A DNA stretch of 8,857 nt. It comes from an uncultured Eubacteriales bacterium (GTDB lineage Bacteria; Bacillota; Clostridia; Lachnospirales; Lachnospiraceae). This document shows positions 1-5,765 of this stretch, in pieces. Numbering within the stretch: the first letter of the stretch is position 1; each line of letters starts with the position of its first letter. The position numbers and the translations under genes were made by a program. The DNA lies in NCBI GenBank assembly GCA_902783795.1, contig CACZSO010000085.1, positions 1-8,857 of the forward strand. Reading direction: 5' to 3'. The notes beneath the pieces were generated by a model. The model had not been told where the DNA came from. It saw only the letters and a list, made by a program, of their open reading frames with translations, and searched no databases.

Positions 1-519
1 AAGCGGATCTTGATCCTGGCTCCGGGCAAGAGTCTGAATGAATACCGGGAAAAGATCCTTAACGAACAGAAAAAGCCCGGCACCGTGACCATCGGTGTGA
101 GCTTTTATGCGGAAGAATGGAATATTGATTATATCTTCAGTCCCAATATGCGGCGCTTCGTCAAGATCCAGGGAAAGACGCCGGTCAAATGCATCATCAC
201 CTCTAACATGAAAGAGGCCACTCAGAAGGATTTTGTCGTAAACTTCTCCTCATTTGCCTCCAAGAATAAGGAGATCCTGGATAATTCCGGCCTGATGCTG
301 ATGCGGCTTCTCTCTTCTTTAGGCGTCCGGGAAGTGCTGGTGGCCGGCATGGACGGCTATTCTGAGCACGAACTGACCCCGAATTATTTCTCCCGGGACT
401 GGGAATTTGATTTTTCAAAGGAAGCTGTACGAAGGAACCAGCTGATATCGGAGGATCTGAAAGAGATCCGGAAAGGACTGAGATTTACTTTTATTACCCC
501 TACGAGATACAACTGCTGA
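1..519 (+). CDS. C-terminal part of an aldolase-type (HMGL-like) surface-polysaccharide protein, 5' end outside window
   Basis: The frame is open from the first base and ends at TGA 517-519, so this is the last 172 residues or so of a longer gene. The TTG at position 10 is an internal codon, not a start. Visible motifs are ILAPGKSL near the beginning, DYIFSPNMRRF about 40 residues later, then DNSGLMLMRLLSSLGVREV followed by VAGMDGYS. From memory, this order matches the C-terminal domain found behind an HMGL-like aldolase domain in proteins of capsule and surface-glycan loci, and it also recalls DUF115/MptE-like folds. The aldolase domain itself would lie upstream of the window and cannot be seen. 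A LicD-family gene converges on it, which fits a surface-glycan setting. The exact reaction is unknown. The assignment rests on motif recall, so an unrelated protein with a similar Rossmann-like domain is possible. Confidence 0.6.
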   Translation, partial: KRILILAPGKSLNEYREKILNEQKKPGTVTIGVSFYAEEWNIDYIFSPNMRRFVKIQGKTPVKCIITSNMKEATQKDFVVNFSSFASKNKEILDNSGLMLMRLLSSLGVREVLVAGMDGYSEHELTPNYFSRDWEFDFSKEAVRRNQLISEDLKEIRKGLRFTFITPTRYNC

Positions 520-554
520 AAAAAGTCAGGCCTGTAAAAAGGCCTGACTTTTTT
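519..554. terminator. Bidirectional intrinsic terminator shared by the aldolase-like gene and the LicD gene
   Basis: The arms GTCAGGCC (525-532) and GGCCTGAC (541-548) pair perfectly around the 8-nt loop TGTAAAAA. The stem is flanked by six A (519-524) and six T (549-554), so it reads as a GC-rich hairpin with a U-tract on either strand. The last base of the TGA stop of the left gene lies in the A tract. The TAA stop of the convergent LicD gene (553-555) overlaps the T tract, so both genes end inside the element. Confidence 0.95.
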
Positions 555-1398
555 ATTCCTCTTCCTCGGGAAGATGCCGGTTAAAGGCATCGATATCTTC
601 CGGAGGTTTCATATAATCACCGTACATCATGGTCAGTTGTTCGTGATAACCTGAGGGGATACTGAAAGTACGTCCTCTTAAAGTGCCCTCTGCTGCCGGT
701 TTTTCAAACCACTTTTTGGGAATAAAAGCGGTAGACCAGTCCGTCACCCGCCCGGACGCGCCCAGCTCTGTCAGGATATCGTTCATCATGGCAGCTGTCC
801 CGGTCTTCTTTCCTTCATAAGCTGAGCACATTTTAAGAAAATGGTCATAGAGCCGCGAAACCGTGGTCAGACGGCCCAGAAAACCTATGCATTTAAGTCC
901 CAGCTTAACGACAAAAGGTGCCTTTATCTCACGGTCATACCGGTGCCCTAAAGCCATGGCATAGAGAAACAGGGAACGGTAATAGAGAATATGCTGCTGC
1001 AGTTTTGATTCCGGACCATTCATGATCAGGAAGATATCTACCGCCGGATGATTCTGATGATTCCCGTATGCCGCATCTTCCTCCGTTTCTTTACGGAGAA
1101 GATACCGCGTATCTTCCACCCTGGCGACAAAATCGAAGAAATACGGTTCTGTATCATAGGGTTCCGAAAGGCGCAGATAAGGCGGCAGTTTTTTCTTAAG
1201 AGCCTCTTTATAGCGGAGAAAATCACGATAAAACATCTGGGTATCCGCATCATCGTCCCAGGCAATGATATCTTTTTCCCTGACGGCGCCTATCTCCGTG
1301 CCTCCGAAAAGGTACAGATCGATCTCCTCTTCTTTTGCAATATTATCCATCTCTGACAATATGTCAAAGATGATACTTTGTAATTCATTCAGTTTCAT
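553..1398 (-). CDS. LicD family protein (phosphotransferase/nucleotidyltransferase-like)
   Basis: This is a 281-residue protein. LicD proteins have a nucleotidyltransferase-like fold; the founding members attach phosphocholine to teichoic acid or lipopolysaccharide, and many Clostridia homologues lie in surface-glycan loci with unknown substrates. The signature is GGTEIGAVREKDIIAWDDDAD at residues 32-52, a diverged form of the usual GGTxLGAxRHxGxIPWDDDxD. The aspartates D48-D50 and D52, expected to bind metal, are kept, but the usual His, Gly and Pro in between are replaced. No signal peptide or membrane segment is seen, so it should be cytoplasmic. I chose the ATG at 1396-1398. The same frame extends upstream to a GTG at 1440, but that region holds a near-consensus promoter and no ribosome binding site. 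No convincing Shine-Dalgarno precedes the chosen ATG either, which fits a leaderless message. The gene ends in a terminator shared with the convergent gene. Substrate is unknown. Confidence 0.85.
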   Translation of the reverse strand: MKLNELQSIIFDILSEMDNIAKEEEIDLYLFGGTEIGAVREKDIIAWDDDADTQMFYRDFLRYKEALKKKLPPYLRLSEPYDTEPYFFDFVARVEDTRYLLRKETEEDAAYGNHQNHPAVDIFLIMNGPESKLQQHILYYRSLFLYAMALGHRYDREIKAPFVVKLGLKCIGFLGRLTTVSRLYDHFLKMCSAYEGKKTGTAAMMNDILTELGASGRVTDWSTAFIPKKWFEKPAAEGTLRGRTFSIPSGYHEQLTMMYGDYMKPPEDIDAFNRHLPEEEE

Positions 1399-1404
1399 GT
1401 CTGT

Positions 1405-1433
1405 ATTATACCCTGTCTGCCTGATCATTTCAA
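1405..1433 (-). promoter_or_regulatory. Near-consensus sigma-A promoter of the LicD gene, predicted leaderless start
   Basis: Read on the minus strand, TTGAAA (1428-1433) is followed by a 17-bp spacer and a perfect TATAAT (1405-1410). Only six bases separate the -10 box from the ATG at 1398, so a start point seven bases past the -10 falls on the A of the ATG. The message would then carry no 5' leader, which agrees with the absence of a Shine-Dalgarno sequence. Confidence 0.75.
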
Positions 1434-1440
1434 GAAACAC

Positions 1441-1469
1441 TTTTTTTATGTTTTTGAATCTGCTATACT
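1441..1469 (+). promoter_or_regulatory. Probable extended -10 promoter of pepF
   Basis: TGCTATACT at 1461-1469 is an extended -10 element (TGN plus TATACT, five of six bases of consensus). The -35 position at 17-bp spacing is a plain T run (1441-1446), so recognition would depend on the extended -10. Transcription would start near 1476, giving a leader of about 67 nt. The region lies back to back with the LicD promoter: only seven bases separate the two presumed -35 positions. Confidence 0.5.
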
Positions 1470-1484
1470 ATAGATGATCTTCTT

Positions 1485-1512
1485 CTGCTTCCATGTCATG
1501 TTCCGGAAGCAG
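1485..1512 (+). other. Hairpin in the pepF 5' leader
   Basis: CTGCTTCC (1485-1492) and GGAAGCAG (1505-1512) are perfect inverted arms around a 12-nt loop. The hairpin lies near the predicted 5' end of the pepF message, about 20 nt before the AGGAGGA ribosome binding site. No T run follows, so it is not a terminator. It may affect message stability or be an operator at DNA level, but nothing in the sequence decides which. Confidence 0.45.
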
Positions 1513-1542
1513 CAAAATTAAATAACAGATCAGGAGGAATGT

Positions 1543-3345
1543 ATGTCCGAAACCACTTTCACATCACGGGACCAGATCCCGGTGGAATATACCTGGAACC
1601 TTGGCGATATTTTTGCTGACGATGATAAGTTCCTGGAAGAACTGGAAGCCTTAAAGGAATTTCCTGAAAAAGTGGCTGCTTTCCAGGGAAAATTAGATAA
1701 GAGCGCAGAAGACCTCCTGGCATGGTATCAGCTGAATGACGAGCTGGATGTCCGGATCTCTTCCCTGTACGGCTATGCCAGCATGAAATCTGATGAAGAC
1801 ACTTCGAACGCCTTTTACCTGGACCTTAAAGGAAAGGCCATGAATGTTTACGTGCAGATCATGAGTGCCGGGGCTTTCGCTGATTCCGAGATCATGGCCA
1901 TCCCGGAAGAAACATTGGCGGCCTGGTATGAGGCCTGTCCTTCACTTAAGACCTACCGGCGGCCCATCGAAAAGATACGGAAAGAAGCCGCCCACATCCT
2001 CTCTCCTGCCGAAGAGACCATCCTGGCCGCAGCCAGTGAACTCAAAGAAGCTTCTGAAAACACCGCCGGCGCCCTTCGAAACGCGGACATGTCCTGGGAC
2101 GATGTCATGGATAAGGATGCGGTGCCTCACACCCTGACAAATGGCACCTTCGTGCCGCTGGAGGAATCCACAGACCGGATCTTGAGAGAGAATGCCTTCC
2201 ATGCATTCTACGCCGGTTACGAAAAGCTTAAAAACACCATTGCCGCCACTTTAGACGGCCAGTTCAAGCAGCTGGTCTTTTTCTCCAGGACCCGGAAATA
2301 CCCCTCGACCCTGGATGCTGCCCTGGCATCAACAGAAGTGCCGAAGGAGGTATATCTGAACCTGATCGAGGCGGTCCACCAGAACCTGGATAAGATGTAC
2401 CGCTACGTCCGCTTACGTAAAAAACTTCTGGGGCTTTCCGAACTCCATATGTACGATGTGTACACACCCATCGCAGCTGACACGGCCATGACAGTTTCCT
2501 TTGAGGATGCGAAAAACACGGTTTTAACGGCTCTTTCCGTCCTTGGTGAGGATTATACCGGTCTTTTGAAACAAGGCTTTGAAAACCGCTGGATCGATGT
2601 TTACGAGAATAAGGGAAAACGCGGCGGTGCCTATTCTTCCGGTTCTTCCCGGCCTCACCCCTATGTGCTCCTGAACCATAAGGATAACCTGGACAGCGTT
2701 TTCACTCTGGCCCATGAAATGGGACACGCTCTCCACTCCTGGCACTCCACCAAAAACCAGCCGGTCTGCACCTCGGACTATGTGATCTTTGTGGCTGAAG
2801 TCGCTTCCACCGTCAATGAAGTGCTGCTGAACCATTATCTGTTAGAGCATGCCCAGGATAAGAAAGAGCGTGCCTACATCATCAACCATTTCCTGGAAGG
2901 ATTCAAAGGCACTGTTTTCCGCCAGACCATGTTTGCGGAATTTGAACTGATCATGGGCCGGATGGCTGAAGAAGCCCAGACCCTGACTGCCGAAGCACTT
3001 TCCGAAAAATACCTGGAACTGAACCAGCTTTATTTCGGTCCCGACATGATCTCTGACAGGGAGATCTCCTTTGAGTGGGCCAGGATCCCTCATTTCTTCT
3101 ACAACTATTATGTCTTCCAGTACGCCACCGGCTACTCGGCTGCCGTGGCCATCGCCAACCGGATCTTAAAAGAAGGAAAAAGCGCCGTGAAGGAATATAA
3201 GGCTTTCTTAAGTGCCGGATCCTCCCAGGATCCCATCTCTGTATTAAAGATCGCCGGCGTGGATATGTCCACACCCGGACCGGTAAACGAAGCCCTGGCT
3301 TATTTTGGTGAGCTGGTGGAAGAAATGGAAAAGATCGCAGAATAA
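1543..3345 (+). CDS. pepF: Oligoendopeptidase F (M3B zinc metallopeptidase)
   Basis: This is a 600-residue protein, the usual length for PepF. The zinc site is HEMGH at residues 391-395, with E392 as catalytic base and H391 and H395 as ligands. E419 in FVAEVAS, 24 residues after H395, is the likely third ligand, as in thermolysin-like M3 enzymes. The C-terminal part contains the family stretch FEWARIPHFFYNYYVFQYA and the following ATGYSAA. No signal peptide is present, so it acts in the cytoplasm, where PepF-type enzymes cut short oligopeptides and help recycle peptides. The start is the ATG at 1543, with AGGAGGA (1532-1538) four bases upstream. It stands alone: a divergent promoter region lies in front and a convergent exporter behind. 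All motifs are intact. Confidence 0.96.
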   Translation: MSETTFTSRDQIPVEYTWNLGDIFADDDKFLEELEALKEFPEKVAAFQGKLDKSAEDLLAWYQLNDELDVRISSLYGYASMKSDEDTSNAFYLDLKGKAMNVYVQIMSAGAFADSEIMAIPEETLAAWYEACPSLKTYRRPIEKIRKEAAHILSPAEETILAAASELKEASENTAGALRNADMSWDDVMDKDAVPHTLTNGTFVPLEESTDRILRENAFHAFYAGYEKLKNTIAATLDGQFKQLVFFSRTRKYPSTLDAALASTEVPKEVYLNLIEAVHQNLDKMYRYVRLRKKLLGLSELHMYDVYTPIAADTAMTVSFEDAKNTVLTALSVLGEDYTGLLKQGFENRWIDVYENKGKRGGAYSSGSSRPHPYVLLNHKDNLDSVFTLAHEMGHALHSWHSTKNQPVCTSDYVIFVAEVASTVNEVLLNHYLLEHAQDKKERAYIINHFLEGFKGTVFRQTMFAEFELIMGRMAEEAQTLTAEALSEKYLELNQLYFGPDMISDREISFEWARIPHFFYNYYVFQYATGYSAAVAIANRILKEGKSAVKEYKAFLSAGSSQDPISVLKIAGVDMSTPGPVNEALAYFGELVEEMEKIAE

Positions 3346-3363
3346 AATAAAAAGCACAGAATA

Positions 3364-3393
3364 AAACAGCGGCGGGTCATTCCGCCGCTGTTT
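3364..3393. terminator. Bidirectional terminator between pepF and the MATE gene
   Basis: AAACAGCGGCGG (3364-3375) pairs perfectly with CCGCCGCTGTTT (3382-3393) around a 6-nt loop, a 12-bp GC-rich stem. On the minus strand it runs out into TTTTATT, a fair U-tract. On the plus strand the T run is only three long, so termination of pepF may be weaker. The right arm lies inside the MATE coding sequence and encodes its last Ala-Ala-Glu residues. The TGA stop (3377-3379) falls in the loop. Confidence 0.85.
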
Positions 3394-4771
3394 CTTCATT
3401 TCTGGTCAAGTTATGGATCCAGTTGAAAGAATTGATCTTGAAAAAGGCCACCGGCCACTTCAGGACCTCATCGGATTTCAGTACCGTAAAGACGATCCAT
3501 GGCGCCAGATGCCAGACATACCGGCACAGGACCGCAGCCGGGATCACAAACAAAAAGACAAAGATCGTATCATTGATAAACACAAACTTCGTATCCCCGC
3601 CGGGCTTTACCGTACAGCCCATGGCATGGCCCTGCACACAGGTCCCGATAAATAAAAACGAAAAGGATGTCAGGATCTGCCTGGCTATCGCCACCGTTTC
3701 TTCAGTGACCGCATACAGACGGATAAAGGGCATTTTGATCAGGTTGATCAGGATGCAGCCGGAAATGCCTATGCCCAAAAGGATGAGCTGTGCCAGGCGG
3801 GCATGGTTTTTCACCCTCTCCACTTCTCCGGCACCCACCAGCTGGCCGGTAATGATGCCCAGGGCTCCGGAAACCCCCGTCAGGATAACATTGGCCATCT
3901 GAGAACAGTTAGAATAGATACTGACAGCCGCTGTCACGCTGGATCCCATGGAACCTACCACAGCACCCTGGAAAGCATTATTGATGCCCCAGACGATCCA
4001 GCCGGCGATGAGCGGCGCTCCGTACCGGAAGAAATCTCCCCACAGCACTTTATTCGTACGGAAAAGATCCGGGAACCGGAAGGAAAGCCTGTCATCCATA
4101 AAGAAGACGTAAATGAAGGCTATGCCGAACTCCACGATCCGCGAGATCAGGGTAGCCAGGCCGGCGCCTGCGGCCCCCATGGCAGGAGCTCCCAGTTTCC
4201 CGAAAATGAAAATATAGTTCAATACCACATTGACGCCCAGGGAAATGAAGGAGGTGTACATGCCGATACGCACCTTTTCCACACTCCGCATCCCGGTAAG
4301 GAGTATCTGCGAGGATACGAACAGAATGTAGGTCCACCGGACATAAACCACATAGCGGATGGCTTCCCTGATCACCTCCTCATCCTGGGTAAACAGATGC
4401 ATGACCCTGTAAGGCATCACAAATACGATGACAGATAAAAGAAAAGCGAGCCCTGCGGAAATACTGAGGGCGATCACCAGCAATTTTTTAATGCTGTCCG
4501 TATTTCTGGCTCCCCAATACTGGGCTGCCAGGATCAGCATGGCTGAGTCGACACCGATGACGATCATCTGAAGCATCATCTGGACCTGGTTGCCGATGTA
4601 GACGCCGGAGATGGCAGTCTCACCTAAGGTGCCCACCATGATATTGTCGGCAAAGCCCACCAGAAATGTAACCAGATTCTGCAGGACCATAGGGATGGCC
4701 AACAGCAGAAGATGTTTAAAAAATCCTTCTTCCGCATGAGGAAGATGTTTAAGATCCAGATCCAATTTCAT
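3377..4771 (-). CDS. MATE family efflux transporter
   Basis: This is a 464-residue, strongly hydrophobic protein with the length and segment pattern of a 12-helix MATE exporter in the cytoplasmic membrane. These proteins export drugs, organic cations or metabolites using a sodium or proton gradient. The N-terminal region (PMVLQNLVTFLVGFADNIMV at residues 28-47, then GNQVQMMLQM and AAQYWGA) is typical of the family. The C-terminal tail after the last helix is hydrophilic. The substrate cannot be read from the sequence. The ATG at 4769-4771 has a weak Shine-Dalgarno, ACAGG, seven bases upstream. It converges with pepF and shares its terminator. A 14-bp palindrome about 55 bp upstream may be an operator, but no regulator gene lies next to it. 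Confidence 0.93.
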   Translation of the reverse strand: MKLDLDLKHLPHAEEGFFKHLLLLAIPMVLQNLVTFLVGFADNIMVGTLGETAISGVYIGNQVQMMLQMIVIGVDSAMLILAAQYWGARNTDSIKKLLVIALSISAGLAFLLSVIVFVMPYRVMHLFTQDEEVIREAIRYVVYVRWTYILFVSSQILLTGMRSVEKVRIGMYTSFISLGVNVVLNYIFIFGKLGAPAMGAAGAGLATLISRIVEFGIAFIYVFFMDDRLSFRFPDLFRTNKVLWGDFFRYGAPLIAGWIVWGINNAFQGAVVGSMGSSVTAAVSIYSNCSQMANVILTGVSGALGIITGQLVGAGEVERVKNHARLAQLILLGIGISGCILINLIKMPFIRLYAVTEETVAIARQILTSFSFLFIGTCVQGHAMGCTVKPGGDTKFVFINDTIFVFLFVIPAAVLCRYVWHLAPWIVFTVLKSDEVLKWPVAFFKINSFNWIHNLTRNEETAAE

Positions 4772-4810
4772 AATAAAACCTGTGAAAATCCTATTTCCGG
4801 CTCACACTTC

Positions 4811-4850
4811 ACTCTTATGTAAATGCAGCTTGCAAGCTGGTTTTAAGAGT
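4811..4850 (-). promoter_or_regulatory. Nested dyad upstream of the MATE gene, possible operator
   Basis: CAGCTTGCAAGCTG (4826-4839) is a perfect 14-bp palindrome. It is flanked by inverted outer arms ACTCTTA (4811-4817) and TAAGAGT (4844-4850). On the minus strand a poor promoter could be drawn around it, TTAAAA (4841-4846), 18 bp, TTACAT (4817-4822), which would place the palindrome in the spacer as in MerR-type operators. Both boxes match consensus weakly, so the promoter call is speculative. The palindrome itself is certain. Confidence 0.45.
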
Positions 4851-4895
4851 CTCATTTACTGCCGGTATGATAGGTAACAAAGAATCTGTATCGGA

Positions 4896-4932
4896 AAAGC
4901 TCTCAGTAAGGCCTGTCCTTCCTGAGAGCTTT
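4896..4932 (-). terminator. Probable intrinsic terminator of the CHAP-Ig gene
   Basis: AAAGCTCTCAG (4896-4906) and CTGAGAGCTTT (4922-4932) form an 11-bp perfect stem. The hairpin continues, past one mismatch, with AAGG (4908-4911) and CCTT (4917-4920) around a 5-nt loop. It begins 24 bases after the stop of the minus-strand gene. The run-out on that strand is short (TTTT followed by CC), so efficiency is uncertain. Confidence 0.7.
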
Positions 4933-4955
4933 CTCTCCGACATCTTCTGTCTTAC

Positions 4956-5765
4956 TTACTTCACTGTCAATGTCACGGCATTTGTATAGGTGGTGCCTTT
5001 ACCATTAGAAACTGCACACCGGTACTGATGGCCGGAATGGCTGGAAGCAGCCGTAAATGTAAAGGTATTTGTCTTCGCGCAGGCCATGGTGCTGTTCTTC
5101 CAGCTGTCAGAAGCAGAATTCCGATACTGCCACTGATAGGTCAGGTTCGTGCCTTTCGCAGCCACCGTCAGCTTAACTGTTCCGCCGACTGTTACGACCG
5201 TATTTTTCGGCTGGGTCGTGATCAACGGCCTTACGGTAACCGTCGCAGTATTTGATGTAGCAGTACCTTTTCCATTCGATACCAGACACCGGTACTGATG
5301 GCCGGAATGGCTTTCTGCCGCTTTAAAACTGAAAGTATTTGTTTTCGCGCAGGCCATGGTGCTGTTCTTCCAGCTGTCAGAAGCAGAATTCCGATATTGC
5401 CACTGATAAGTCAGGTTCGTGCCTTTTGCAGCCACAGTCAATTTCACTGTCCCATCAATAGCTATGGTCGTATTCTTCGGCTGGGTCGTGATCAGCGGCC
5501 TTACGGTAACTGTCGCAGTATTTGATGTGACAGTACCTTTGCCATTCGATACCAGACACCGGTACTGATGGCCGGAATGGCTTTCAGCTGCAGTGAACGT
5601 AAAGGTATTTGTCTTCGCGCAGGCCATGGTACTGTTCTTCCAGCTGTCAGAAGCAGAATTCCGATACTGCCACTGATAAGACAATCCGCTGCCCGAAGCG
5701 CTGACTTTAAAGTTGACGGTCTTGCCTATCATGGTGCTGACAGAAGCCGGCTGACTGGTTATTGA
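4956..5765 (-). repeat. Three tandem 270-bp units encoding Ig-like repeats
   Basis: The units are 5496-5765, 5226-5495 and 4956-5225, each exactly 270 bp (90 codons), starting at residues 506, 596 and 686; the last one includes the stop codon. Each contains YQWQYR, SWKNSTMACAKT and HSGHQYRC. Units 2 and 3 share 40 consecutive identical residues. The middle of all three is nearly identical at DNA level (for example CAGGCCATGGT, then CTGTTCTTCC, recurring every 270 bp). Such close DNA identity points to recent duplication or gene conversion, and copy number may vary between strains. Confidence 0.95.

Noticed and set aside
1396..1440. Longer LicD start at GTG 1440, adding 14 residues
   Set aside because: The added stretch overlaps a near-consensus promoter, has no ribosome binding site, and the family similarity begins only after the ATG at 1398.
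3803..4438. 211-codon plus-strand open frame opposite the MATE gene
   Set aside because: Its translation is rich in His, Gly and Pro with no domain, and it lies wholly antisense to a clear MATE coding sequence. The same applies to 3423-3902.
5028..5765. Three similar plus-strand open frames spaced 270 bp apart (beginning MAGMA)
   Set aside because: They are antisense images of the Ig-repeat units, not separate genes, and the spacing is far too long and too coding-like for CRISPR.
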